Under the pieces are notes generated by a model, which was not told where the DNA came from, ran no database searches, and was given only the letters and a program-made list of their open reading frames with translations. Positions 26,696 to 37,063 of a DNA stretch of 64,000 nt are shown in pieces. A program made the translations under genes and the position numbers. Origin of the DNA: Sulfurimonas sp. Its GTDB lineage: Bacteria; Campylobacterota; Campylobacteria; Campylobacterales; Sulfurimonadaceae. Position 1 is the stretch's first letter. Each line of letters opens with the position of its first letter. The DNA lies in assembly GCA_021648285.1 (NCBI GenBank), contig JAKITC010000002.1, positions 46,251 through 110,250 on the forward strand. Reading direction: 5' to 3'.

Positions 26696-29266
26696 TTATT
26701 GTTTTTTTGTTAATAGTTTGTAAATTTTGTCTGTATTATTACATATATTGTTTTGTTTCTCTATTAAGAAGCTATCACGTACCTTATGTTTAGTACTGTG
26801 AATCTTTGCTGTTACTATATTTATGCCAAGTGTTTCAAAACACTCCATAATATAAGCTAGTAAACCTCTTTGATTTTGTGTATGTACATTTACTTCTGCA
26901 TGTATGAGTGAGTATTCACAATCAATATTAATCTCTTTTTTATTAATGTACACCTTTTTCATCTCTACATGTAAGTTCATATCAAAAGCATTTTCAACGA
27001 TATCGTGTAGTTCAACTGCCTCATTGCCTTCTACATTCTGTATAAATTCGATTTTAAAATACTTAACATCATCAAAGAGTGTAAATATTTCCATAGATGC
27101 GACGTCAAGATGGCTAAGTGTTGCTAGTAAATAACCTATATTTAGAGGAACTTTTCTATATATTTCTATACTTAAAGAGTTTTTGGTATGTATCGCATAA
27201 TCATATTTTTTAGTCTCTTTTGCTTTTTTTGCAATTTTAATAATGTCTAATGGAGTATGTTTGAAAAAGAAGAGATTTGACTCAACACGTAGAACCTTTT
27301 TCTGTAGAATTTTTGGCAGTTTGTTAAAATCAAAAAGTTTTTGAACACGTTTTTCTATATTTATTCTTTTTGTTGCATCCGTTATTCTGCCAAGATTTTG
27401 TGCTACTTCTAAAGCGCTTGTGTATAAATCACGAAGTAGCTTTGAACTAAATGAGTTGTATACATCATCGCCAACACCATTAATGTCCGCATAGGTTAAG
27501 ACATAAAGTAGTTTTAGATTTTTAACATCTCTAACATTTGACATAAATTTATATAAAATTTTCTCGTTGTGAATATTTTGTTTAAATGCGACACCGCTCA
27601 TTGTCACATGTTGTTTCATCAGAAGTACAGCACGTTCAATGAGTTCTTCTTTTAGTTTTAGTTTTTTTGCAAATGGAACAATCAGTTTAGCCCCGACTTC
27701 ACTATGATCCTGTTTTCTGCCCTTGCCTGTATCATGAAGCAGCGTGACTGTCTTTAGCAACAGTTTCTCATCATCATTAAACTCTTCATAAAGGTTTTTA
27801 ATAAAGGGCTCTTTTATGTTTTCCAGTGCTTCAACACACTTAATTGAGTGAATATCAACTGGGTAGTGGTGGTAACCATCAAACTGCGGTAAGTGCAGTA
27901 CCTTTCTAAAGTTAGAAAACAGAATGTGTAAAATTCCTGCATCGTAAAACAGTTTTAAAAAGCAGTAGACCTCTCTCTTTTTAAGAAGTTCTTTTAGCAG
28001 AGAGTAGGTTTTTGTGTTTAACGGGTATGTTATTTTTGTATAAGTAAGTTGGTTCAAAAATCCGGCATCAAAATGGTAGAACTTGTCAGGCAGTGATACT
28101 AAAATTTCTAAAAGTTTATTTAATGGCTGTATCTCTAAGTTGTATGAAGCAAAAATTCTATCATATAGCTCATAAATACCTTTGCTAATGCGATTATGTC
28201 TAAATTTCGTTACATATGACATGTCACACAAATAAGGTCTTACCATTTTTTTAACAAAGATTTGAGTGAAGTTACTGATACGCCACTGTGCTTCTAAAAC
28301 TTTAGTGACCATCTTTTGCTGATTTTTAAAACCAAGAATACGACTTACTGCAGGAATATATTCAAGAAGAAGCCTGTCTTCTTGTTTATCTGCTATGAGG
28401 TGTAGAGCGCTTCTGACACGAAAAAGCAGTTCAAGGGCTATTCTATAGTCTCTGTACTCCTCTTCAGAGTATAAAGTGTGTGTTAAATCTTTAAGATTTT
28501 TTATGCCATAAATAGTTTGAGCTATCCAAAAAATAAGATTAGAATCACGAAGTCCACCAACGCTCTCTTTGATGTTTGGCTGTATTGAGTTTGGATACTT
28601 TTTACGTCTAATCTGCGCTTCTTCAACTTTAGCAAGTATAAACTCTTTTTGATTATGAAGGCGTATTTTGTTTAGCTCTTTAGTAGTTGCATGCCAAGCG
28701 AAATTTGAGCCTGTTATAAATCTAGCTTCCATAAGAGAAGTTTTAATCGTTATATCTTCATTACTTGCACGAAACAGGTCACTTACTTCGTGTACTCTGT
28801 GACCAAGTTTTAATCCTGCGTCAAGAGCTAGATAGAAAAGCTTTTCAATGATGAGTTCAGAGTTAAAACCATCAACTTTTTCATAAACTATAAGCAGGTC
28901 AATATCACTGTGAACACACAGTTGTTCCCGCCCGTAACTTCCAAGTGCGACGATAGCTATAGGGATAGAGCTTCTCATTGGGATATAGTTTCCAAAAACA
29001 CGTCTAAGAATTGTTTTGTACATCAAAGATATTATGGAGTCTAACTGCTTTGTATGACGAACCAAAAAATCTTTGCCTTGGTTCTTTTTAAAAAGTTCAG
29101 GCAGTGAAGTCTTATAATCATTGATAAAAGTCTTAAAAAGTTTTGACAGTTCAAAATTACTGCCATTTTTTTCTATGATATCTTCAATTTGTAGTACTAT
29201 ATCCAACTGGTATCCTAAAAGTTTTTTACTATTATAGTGTAGTTGTCTAAATTTGATATAATCCAC
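26696..29266 (-). CDS. glnD: [Protein-PII] uridylyltransferase
   Basis: Senses glutamine and adds or removes UMP on the PII protein. 856 residues with the full domain order: nucleotidyltransferase ALGSYGREQLCVHSDIDLLIVYE (G109-S110, D121, D123), a helical PII-uridylyltransferase region, an HD hydrolase LLHDTGKGRKQDHSEVG (about 508-524), and two C-terminal ACT domains, the last containing HTQNRGLLAYIMECFETLGINIVTAKI. The start MDYIKFRQLHYNSKK is preceded by an AT-rich promoter divergent from the ABM gene. Length and motifs indicate a working enzyme. Confidence 0.93.
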   Translation of the reverse strand: MDYIKFRQLHYNSKKLLGYQLDIVLQIEDIIEKNGSNFELSKLFKTFINDYKTSLPELFKKNQGKDFLVRHTKQLDSIISLMYKTILRRVFGNYIPMRSSIPIAIVALGSYGREQLCVHSDIDLLIVYEKVDGFNSELIIEKLFYLALDAGLKLGHRVHEVSDLFRASNEDITIKTSLMEARFITGSNFAWHATTKELNKIRLHNQKEFILAKVEEAQIRRKKYPNSIQPNIKESVGGLRDSNLIFWIAQTIYGIKNLKDLTHTLYSEEEYRDYRIALELLFRVRSALHLIADKQEDRLLLEYIPAVSRILGFKNQQKMVTKVLEAQWRISNFTQIFVKKMVRPYLCDMSYVTKFRHNRISKGIYELYDRIFASYNLEIQPLNKLLEILVSLPDKFYHFDAGFLNQLTYTKITYPLNTKTYSLLKELLKKREVYCFLKLFYDAGILHILFSNFRKVLHLPQFDGYHHYPVDIHSIKCVEALENIKEPFIKNLYEEFNDDEKLLLKTVTLLHDTGKGRKQDHSEVGAKLIVPFAKKLKLKEELIERAVLLMKQHVTMSGVAFKQNIHNEKILYKFMSNVRDVKNLKLLYVLTYADINGVGDDVYNSFSSKLLRDLYTSALEVAQNLGRITDATKRINIEKRVQKLFDFNKLPKILQKKVLRVESNLFFFKHTPLDIIKIAKKAKETKKYDYAIHTKNSLSIEIYRKVPLNIGYLLATLSHLDVASMEIFTLFDDVKYFKIEFIQNVEGNEAVELHDIVENAFDMNLHVEMKKVYINKKEINIDCEYSLIHAEVNVHTQNQRGLLAYIMECFETLGINIVTAKIHSTKHKVRDSFLIEKQNNICNNTDKIYKLLTKKQ

Positions 29267-29303
29267 TAGATTAAAAATTATACAAAATGGAGAAAATAAA
29301 AAA

Positions 29304-29591
29304 ATGACAATTACAAAAAGAGTAACTTTTATAGCAAAAGAGGGCAGTGAAGCTAAAATGAAAGAGCTTCTGACAGCTATGGTAGAACCAAGTAAAAAAG
29401 AAGATGGATGTATCTTTTATGATATTTTTGTATATGAAAACAACCCAAGAAAATTTATGGCGGTTGAGTCTTGGAGAGATGAAGCAGCTTTAGATGGACA
29501 TAAAGGTACTGAACACTATGCAGTTTATAAATCTTCATTTGAACCATATTGTGAGAAAAAATATAGTGATGAACTAGAAGTTTTAGTGTAA
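29304..29591 (+). CDS. ABM-domain small monooxygenase-like protein
   Basis: 95 residues, a single antibiotic-biosynthesis-monooxygenase (YgiN-like) dimeric barrel: AKEGSEAKMKELLTAMVEPSKKEDGC, then YDIFVYENNPRKFMAVESWRDEAALDGHKGTEHY. Members act on quinones or other small aromatic or reactive compounds; the substrate here is unknown. AATGGAGAAAAT precedes the ATG. It is the last core gene before the defence island, whose first methylase starts only 6 bases after this stop. Confidence 0.88.
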   Translation: MTITKRVTFIAKEGSEAKMKELLTAMVEPSKKEDGCIFYDIFVYENNPRKFMAVESWRDEAALDGHKGTEHYAVYKSSFEPYCEKKYSDELEVLV

Positions 29592-29596
29592 ATAAA

Positions 29597-30262
29597 ATGT
29601 TAATGAGTGTTCAAACTGACAATCAGGTTAAATGTAAAACAAGGGTTGCAGACCACGGAGAAGTTTTTACAGCAAAAAGAGAAGTAGATGCTATGCTTGA
29701 TTTGGTTAAGCAAGAAACTCTAAGAATTGATTCACGATTTTTAGAACCTGCTTGTGGCTCTGGTAATTTTTTAGTTGAAATATTAAATAGAAAGCTTGAA
29801 GTTGTTAAAAATAAATATAAAAAAAATCAATTAGAATATGAGAAGTATTTAATTATAGCTATTTCAAGTATGTATGGAGTTGATATTTTAGAAGACAATA
29901 TACAAGAGTGTAGGCAAAGACTTTATGATATTTTTGATACCCAATATGTAAGTATTTATAAAAAGAGTTGTAAAGATGATGTTAGAGATAGTGTAAAGTT
30001 TATTTTAGAAAAAAATATCATTTTGGGAGATGCTTTAACTCTTACAAGAGTAGAAAGTGAAGAACCAATTATTTTTTCTGAGTGGTCGTGGGTAAATAAC
30101 AATATGATAAAAAGAAGAGATTATACACTTGCAGAACTATTGGCACAACAACCGCAAGAAGAAAATACACTTTTTTCAGACCTGCACGAAGAGATATTTA
30201 TCCCTACACCTATAAAAGAGTATCCATTAATCCATTTTTTAAAGTTAGCTCATAATGTTTGA
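29597..30262 (+). CDS. N6-adenine DNA methylase, first subunit or half
   Basis: 221 residues with a class I SAM fold: [17 protein letters not shown], motif [17 protein letters not shown] (about 48-63), [16 protein letters not shown], then ILGDALTL. The catalytic NPPY motif is missing, so alone it is probably inactive. Its stop overlaps the ATG of the next methylase gene by eight bases (ATGTTTGA), which carries NPPY. Together they look like a split Eco57I or type III-like modification module paired with the GIY-YIG helicase downstream. Start chosen at 29597; ATG 29603 is equally possible. Confidence 0.75.
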   Translation: MLMSVQTDNQVKCKTRVADHGEVFTAKREVDAMLDLVKQETLRIDSRFLEPACGSGNFLVEILNRKLEVVKNKYKKNQLEYEKYLIIAISSMYGVDILEDNIQECRQRLYDIFDTQYVSIYKKSCKDDVRDSVKFILEKNIILGDALTLTRVESEEPIIFSEWSWVNNNMIKRRDYTLAELLAQQPQEENTLFSDLHEEIFIPTPIKEYPLIHFLKLAHNV

Positions 30263-31788
30263 GTTAAATTATAACCCAGATGTACTGACTTGTTTAGCAA
30301 ATCTTAGCAATGATGAAGTATTTACACCACCTTCTTTAGTAGAAGATATTTTAGATTTACTACCTAAAGAGATATGGAGCGATAAAACTGCAACTTTTCT
30401 TGATCCTGTAAGTAAATCAGGTGTATTTTTAAGAGAAATCGCCCAAAGATTGATGATAGGTTTAGAAGACGAAATACCAAATGCACAGAAAAGAGTAAAT
30501 CATATATTTAAAAATCAAGTCTATGGCATAGCTATTACTGAACTCACATCACTCTTATCACGAAGAAGTGTTTACTGTTCAAAAACAGCAAATGCAAAGT
30601 ATTCTATTTGTAGTGAGTTTGATGATATACATGGTAATATTATTTATGATAGAGTTGAACACACTTGGAAAAATGGCAAGTGTAGTTTTTGTGGTGCTAG
30701 TGAGGAAGTATATAGCAGAGAGGAAGAGCTAGAATCTCATGCATACAAGTTTATACATACAGAAAATCCAGAGGAGTTATTTAATATGAAGTTTGATGTT
30801 ATTGTAGGTAATCCACCTTATCAGTTAAGTGATGGGGGGTCACGGAAAAAGTGCAAGCCCAATTTATAATAAATTTATTGAACAAGCGAAAAAGCTAAAT
30901 CCTAGATATTTGACAATGATTATCCCTGCTAGATGGTTTGCAGGGGGAAAAGGATTAGATGAATTTAGAAACGAAATGCTCAATGACAGTAGAATCAGAA
31001 AGCTAGTTGATTTTGAAAACTCATCAGATGTATTTCCTGGAGTTGATATTGCTGGTGGTATCTGCTATTTCTTATGGGATAGAGATAACAAAGGACTTTG
31101 TGAAGTAAGTAATCAGTATGAAGGAGAAAGAATTACATCCCAAAGAGCACTGAACGAGTTTAACATTTTTATAAGACATAGCCGAGCCGTGCCTATAATA
31201 AGAACGGTATTAAAAAAAGAAGATGCAAAAAAACATTTAAATGAAATAATTTCTGCCAGAAAACCTTTTTCTCTACCTACTAATTATAAACCAACTAAAA
31301 ATGGGACACCTTGTCATTTTACTCAAAAGTTAGGTCTACAGTTTGCAAATTCAGAAGAGGTTACTGATAAAAATAAAATAATTGATAAGTGGAAGCTATT
31401 AATTCCTGCCGCACCTATTGCAGGACAAACTGATTTTTCTAAGCCCGTTGGATTTTATTATGATGGAAATACAAGAATCGCTAAACCTGGGGAGTGCTGT
31501 ACAGAATCATGGTTGGTTGCATGTGCATTCCCAACTAAAGAGGAAGTCCTCTCCTTTAAATCTTATTTATTTACAAAAACTGTTCGTTTTCTTTTACTTC
31601 AAACAGTCGTTTCTCAACATGTCACAAGAGACAAATTTTTATTCATTCCTAATTTGGAAAAATATAATCAAGATTTTACAGATGCAATTTTAAGAAAAAG
31701 ATGGGATATAAGTGATGAAGAGTGGGATTTTATTGATTCTAAAATTAAAGCTACGGAATTAATTAACAATAAGAAAAATAATGAGTGA
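30255..31788 (+). pseudogene. N6-adenine methylase (Eco57I-like), frameshifted at G6
   Basis: Two overlapping frames make one methylase of about 510 residues. Frame one (30255-30869) has [19 protein letters not shown], motif [17 protein letters not shown], a zinc-like C-x2-C pair (CSFCGA) and the catalytic [12 protein letters not shown] at about 184-195. Frame two takes over with [19 protein letters not shown] and runs to 31788 with PARWFAGGKGLDEFRNEML and the target-recognition region. The switch falls on GGGGGG at 30834-30839; five Gs would give [17 protein letters not shown] with no interruption. It is either a slippage-switched or dead gene or an assembly error. A shortened first frame may be made as drawn. 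Confidence 0.85.
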
Positions 31789-31824
31789 ATTTTAAAAATC
31801 AAGGTTTGACAAGGTGATTAATCT

Positions 31825-33201
31825 ATGATAGAAGATATATATTATATAGTTTTTGATGTTATACCTACGGAACAAAATCAAGAGTATGCAAATATTGAAA
31901 ATGCGATAGTATCTTGTTGGATTCAAAGTACTGATGCATCATCATCTTATATTAAAGCTACTTTTTTTATTGAAAAAGCAGATTGGATAATTAAGAAAAA
32001 TACTCAACAACCAATAGTTGTAATTGAAGAAAACTTTATTGATAGAGAAATAGGACTAGAAAATTTTCATATAGCACAAAAAGAAAAAATGTCATTTGTG
32101 TATATTGCAAAATCTGCAAGTGTTATAACACCAACAGAAATTAAATTACAATCTTCTTATAAATTTGATATGTCTAAATTTTTAACTAAATTAAAGGAAG
32201 TATCTGAAAAAGGAAGATGTTTACACTATCAAGCAGGTGCTAGATGTGATGAAATTATAAATGCACATTCAATTCAAAATAACCGTGTTTTATCAAAAAT
32301 TGCAAATAAAAAAAATGAAATTTATGCTTTATCAAAAAATATGAGTGACTTTAAAAAAAATGATGGTTATCTTGGTTTTAGAAGATACCCTATTACTAAG
32401 TTTTCCATATTTAGAGGTTTTTGTGGAATACACGATAATAAACTATTTGAGCCTATAGATAAGTCGTACTATAAATTAAAAGATGAACAACAAATATTTT
32501 TATATGCTTATCGTTCATTAGCTAAAGAATTTTTTGATAAGGAAAATGCTTTAAATATGTATATTGATATGAGTGAGGATGTTAAAGACAATTTGGGGCT
32601 TTATAAACAAATGACATCTTTTACAAAAGGTTCAAAAAATGCATGTAATAGTTTAAATGTACATAAAAATATATATGATAATGTATTAAAGAGTAAAATA
32701 TATGATGATATGAGATATGTATCATTTAACTCTACAGATAAGTTTTTTATGGCATTTTCCAATATTTTATACCCTGATTATGATTTCAATGGAAATTTAT
32801 TACAAGATTTATCCAATACAGCGAAGCCTTTTGACTTAATAACTTTTTGCTCAGCTCCAACGGAAGAGGGATGGTCATTTATATTTTCATGGCATAAAAG
32901 TAGTGATAATAGTTGTTTAACATTTATCCAATCCTTAAAATTAAGAATGCAACAAGGAAGTGATTTAGGTGATTTACTTTTTAAATTTATATTATTAAAT
33001 AGTGAGAATTTTGCATTTTCTCCAGTTTGGTGGGAATCTTTGAGCGAAGATAATCAAAAAGAAATATCACAAAGTATTACAAATATGATGCAACCAACAA
33101 TGGCTATTAGGAAACATTATTTAATGAATGGACTAAAAGGAACTTCAAATTGGAGTTTTGAAACTATCTTTGATAATCTAACTACAGTGAGTAAAAAATG
33201 A
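31825..33201 (+). CDS. HNH-like zinc nuclease candidate in defence island
   Basis: 458 residues, not a family I can name with certainty. Residues 130-215 hold a probable treble-clef: RCLHYQAGARCDEIINAHSIQN (C132, C141, H148), then RGFCGIHDNKLFEPID (C200, H203). The AHSIQ...FCxxHDNxLFxPI pattern resembles HNH-type nucleases of defence loci. The N-terminal 125 residues and the long C-terminal helical region are unassigned. It follows the methylase after 36 bases, and its stop overlaps the start of the YhcG fragment (ATGA-type), so it is co-transcribed in the restriction cluster. Restriction or effector nuclease function is inference. Confidence 0.65.
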   Translation: MIEDIYYIVFDVIPTEQNQEYANIENAIVSCWIQSTDASSSYIKATFFIEKADWIIKKNTQQPIVVIEENFIDREIGLENFHIAQKEKMSFVYIAKSASVITPTEIKLQSSYKFDMSKFLTKLKEVSEKGRCLHYQAGARCDEIINAHSIQNNRVLSKIANKKNEIYALSKNMSDFKKNDGYLGFRRYPITKFSIFRGFCGIHDNKLFEPIDKSYYKLKDEQQIFLYAYRSLAKEFFDKENALNMYIDMSEDVKDNLGLYKQMTSFTKGSKNACNSLNVHKNIYDNVLKSKIYDDMRYVSFNSTDKFFMAFSNILYPDYDFNGNLLQDLSNTAKPFDLITFCSAPTEEGWSFIFSWHKSSDNSCLTFIQSLKLRMQQGSDLGDLLFKFILLNSENFAFSPVWWESLSEDNQKEISQSITNMMQPTMAIRKHYLMNGLKGTSNWSFETIFDNLTTVSKK

Positions 33202-33500
33202 ACATACAAAAAACAGAAAACTTTAACGAAATATTATCTCAAATAAAAATCTCAAAACAAAAAGCCTATGCACAAGTAAATGCTACTTTAGTTGAGTTGT
33301 ATTGGAGTATTGGGAAATATATATCTAATGAAGTTAAGCAAAAACGATGGGGTAGAAACAGCGTTCAAAATATCAAAGGTTTTAGTGATAGAAATATTTG
33401 GAGTATGAAACAATTTTATGAAGCATATTCAAAAAATAAAAAACTGCCATCACTGGTGGCAGTTTTATCTTGGACGCATAGTACTAAACAATGGAGCTAA
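33198..33500 (+). pseudogene. Truncated YhcG/DUF1016 nuclease N-terminus
   Basis: 100 codons matching only the DUF1016 N-terminal domain: QKAYAQVNATLVELYWSIGKYI, then WGRNSVQNIKGFSDRNIWSMKQFYEAYS and LSWTHS, then a stop. The segment normally between WG and GFS is internally shortened, and the C-terminal PD-(D/E)xK half is absent. A complete homologue starts three bases later. Its first 22 bases recur exactly at 38840, where a second N-terminal fragment begins. Confidence 0.8.
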
Positions 33501-33503
33501 CTA

Positions 33504-34556
33504 ATGAGTAAAAAACTACAAAATAATAATGCTATACTCAATGAGGTAAAAAGCCTTATAGAACAAAGTAAATCTCAAATTGCCACTACTGTAAACTCCG
33601 CTATATCCTTACTCTATTGGGAGATTGGTAATCGTATAAATAAAGAAGTTTTACAAGACAAAAGAGCAGAGTACGGAAAACAGATAGTTGACACATTAGC
33701 AAAACAATTGACCTTAGAATATGGTCGTGGATTTACAGTGAAAAATTTAAGACATATGATGAAGTTTGCAGAGGTTTTTAGTGATAAACAGATTGTCTTA
33801 TCATTGATTAGACAATTGAGTTGGACTCATTTCATCTCCTTAATTTATCTTAAACAAGCACTTCAAAGAGACTTTTATGCACAGATGTGTTGTGTTGAAA
33901 GTTGGAATACAAGAACTCTAAAGAAAAAAATAGACTCTATGCTTTTTGAGAGAACAGCAATATCAAAAAAACCTGAAATATTGATAGAAAAAGAGTTAGC
34001 ATTACTTAGCGATGAAAACACTTTAACACCTGAACTTGTGTTTAGAGACCCATATTTTCTTGATTTTTTAGGATTAAAAGGAGCATTCCAAGAAAAAGAT
34101 TTAGAATCTGCGATATTACGAGATATAGAATCGTTTATTATGGAGTTAGGAATTGGATTTACTTTTGTAGAAAGACAAAAAAGAATTATAGTCGATGAAG
34201 ACAATTATTATATTGATTTGCTTTTTTATCATAGATATTTGCAACGATTAGTGGTTATTGAGTTGAAACTAGGTGACTTTAAACCTACTCATAAAGGACA
34301 AATGGAACTTTATCTACGATGGCTAGATAAATATGAAAGACAGCCAAGTGAAAAATCACCAATAGGGATAATCTTATGTACAGGGAAAAAACAAGAAAAT
34401 ATACAGTTACTAGAACTAGATAAGTCGAGTATCCATGTCGCAGAGTATCTTTTAGAACTTCCATCTATTGAAAAATTAAAAGAAAAACTCACTAAGGCAG
34501 TTGAAACGGCACAAAATAGTATTACAAAAAAAGAGATAGGGAAAGATTATGAGTGA
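33504..34556 (+). CDS. YhcG-like PD-(D/E)xK nuclease (DUF1016)
   Basis: 350 residues, complete. The N-terminal helical domain (INSAISLLYWEIGNRINKEV-like; LRHMMKFAEVFSDKQIVLSL; QLSWTHFISLIYLK) is followed by a C-terminal nuclease core: YYIDLLFYHRYLQRLVVIELKLGDFKP (about 236-262) gives the D...ExK triad, then QMELYLRWLDKYE. YhcG-type proteins are found in type I and other restriction loci. The stop overlaps the helicase start by eight bases, so the two are translationally coupled. Confidence 0.85.
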   Translation: MSKKLQNNNAILNEVKSLIEQSKSQIATTVNSAISLLYWEIGNRINKEVLQDKRAEYGKQIVDTLAKQLTLEYGRGFTVKNLRHMMKFAEVFSDKQIVLSLIRQLSWTHFISLIYLKQALQRDFYAQMCCVESWNTRTLKKKIDSMLFERTAISKKPEILIEKELALLSDENTLTPELVFRDPYFLDFLGLKGAFQEKDLESAILRDIESFIMELGIGFTFVERQKRIIVDEDNYYIDLLFYHRYLQRLVVIELKLGDFKPTHKGQMELYLRWLDKYERQPSEKSPIGIILCTGKKQENIQLLELDKSSIHVAEYLLELPSIEKLKEKLTKAVETAQNSITKKEIGKDYE

Positions 34557-37048
34557 TTTTTTTCCACAAAGACCCAAACAAAATCCTACTATTTATGTTT
34601 ATGAAATATTAGATGCAAAAAATAGAGAAGGACTTCTAAAAGTCGGTTTTACTTCTCGTAATGCTAGTGAGAGAATAAAAGAGCAGTTAGGTACGAGTGG
34701 ATTAAAATATAAAATAGTTTTAGAGCAATCAGCCATCAGAAATGACGGCAGTACATTTTTAGACCATGAAGTACATCGTTATTTAAAAAAACAAAATATA
34801 AATAATCCTGATGGAGAGTGGTTTGAGTGTAGTGTTGATGATGTAAAAAGTGCAATATTGGCTATAAAAAATGGTGCTGAGAATATAGTAAACAGAACAC
34901 TAGATTTTAAAATGCGACCTGAACAATTAGAAGCAGTAGATAAAACTATAAATCATTTTAAAACTTTCAAAACAGAAAACCCTGATAGCATACCGCACTT
35001 TTTATGGAATGCTAAGATGAGATTTGGAAAGACTTTTGCCTCTTATCAATTAGCTAAAAAAATGAACTGGAAGAAAGTCTTAGTGCTAACTTTTAAACCT
35101 GCTGTACAAAGTGCATGGAGAGAAGATTTATCTACACATTTAGATTTTGAGGGGTGGCAGTTCGTATCTAAAGGTGGTTTGGAATTTGAAGATACAAATC
35201 CTGATAACCCTATTGTTTGCTTTGGCTCATTTCAAGATTATTTAGGTAGAAATACTTCAACAGGTGGAATTAAAACAAAAAATGAATGGGTACATTTTAC
35301 TAATTGGGATTGTGTAATTTTTGATGAGTATCACTATGGAGCTTGGCGTGAGAATGCAAAAGAGCTTTTTGAAGAGGAAGATAAAAAAGAGTTAAAAGCA
35401 AGTGAGGGAGAGGGACTTGAATATTTTGATGAAGATATTTTGCCTATCACTACGGATGCTTTTTTATATCTTTCAGGTACTCCATTTAGAGCATTAGAAT
35501 CTGGCGAGTTTATAGAAGAACAGATATTTAACTGGACTTACTCTGATGAGCAAAAAGCAAAAGAAGAATGGAAAGGTGACAATAACCCTTATGCTTCACT
35601 TCCTAGAATGGTTATGCTTACTTATCAAATGCCAGATGCCATCAAAGATATAGCAATAGGTGGAGAGTACAATGAGTTTGATTTAAATATCTTTTTTAGT
35701 GCAAAAGGCGAAGAAGATGAAGCAAAATTTGTCTATGAAGATGAAGTACAAAAGTGGTTAGATTTAATCCGTGGTGCATTTCTTGAAACAACACTAGACA
35801 ATCTAAAACTAGGTGCTAAAAAACCACCTATGCCATTTTCAGATGCAAGACTGTTAAATGTGTTATCTCATACCTTTTGGTTTTTACCAACTGTGGCTTC
35901 TTGCTTTGCTATGAAAAATTTAATGAGTAAAAAACAAAATATCTACTATCAAGACTATAACATCATAGTTGCAGCAGGTATAAAAGCAGGGATAGGTGTA
36001 GAAGCTCTGCCACCTGTTTTAAAAGCTATGGGAAATCCACTAAAAACAAAAACTATAACTCTATCTTGTGGAAAATTAACAACTGGAGTTTCAGTTAAAC
36101 CTTGGTCTGGTATCTTTATGCTTAGAAACTCTTCAAGTCCTGAAACATATTTTCAAGCGGCTTTTCGTGTTCAAACTCCTTGGGTAATTGATAATGTTGA
36201 TGGCTTGTCTCCAAATAAAAAAGAGATTATGAAAAAAGAGTGTTATGTTTTTGATTTTGCACCAAACAGAGCATTAAGTCAAGTTGCTGAATATGGTTGT
36301 CGTTTAAATTTAAACAGTACAAACCCTGAATCAAAAGTAGCAGAGTTTATACACTTTTTACCAATTCTTGCTTATGATGGTAGCTCAATGAAGCAAGTAG
36401 ATGCCGCAAGGTGTTTTAGATATAGCTATGAGTGGAACAACAGCTACATTACTAGCTCGTAGATGGGAAAGTGCATTATTGGTTAATGTTGATAATGAGA
36501 CATTACAGAGAATTATGAAAGATGAATATGCACTTGAAGCTCTTATGAGCATTGAGGGATTTAGAACATTAAATCAAGATATAGAAACAATCATCAATAA
36601 ATCTGAATCAGTTAAAAAAGCCAAAAAAGAAGCAAATGAAGAAGAGCTAACAAAAAAAGAGAAAAAAGAGCTATCTGATGAAGAAAAAGAGTATAAAAGC
36701 CTCAGAAAGCAGATACAAGAAAAGCTAATAAAATTTGCTACTAGAATACCTGTCTTTATGTATCTTACAGATTATCGTGAGAGAAGTTTAAAAGATGTTA
36801 TCACTCAACTTGAACCTGCTTTATTTAAAAAAGTTACGGGATTATCTGTAAAAGATTTTGAACTCTTAGTTAGCTTAAATGTTTTCAATAGCTCATTAAT
36901 GAACGATGCAGTATATAAATTTAAGAGATATGAAGATGCAAGTTTAGAATATATTGGGATAAACAAGCACGAAGATGATGATGTAGGACTTTATGATACT
37001 GTTATCAGTTCGGATGATTATCGTGAAAGTTTTGAGAATGAAGTTTGA
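34549..37048 (+). pseudogene. GIY-YIG plus SF2 helicase, frameshifted near 36410
   Basis: Probable restriction subunit. Frame one (637 residues) starts with a T5orf172-type GIY-YIG domain (TIYVYEILDAKNREGLLKVGFTSRNASERIKEQ, residues 14-46; H74/E75 and WFEC later). A superfamily 2 helicase follows, with Walker A AKMRFGKTFAS (Lys161), DEYH at 258-261, and SGTPFRAL. Near 36405-36415 the frame breaks: removing one G there gives DAASVLDIAMSGTTATLLARR and continues through 36401-37048 to a chain of about 830 residues. The lost C-terminal part contains a long charged helix. So the restriction enzyme is probably off, unless this is an assembly error or a programmed shift. Confidence 0.85.
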
Positions 37049-37063
37049 TATAGTGAGATTTAT

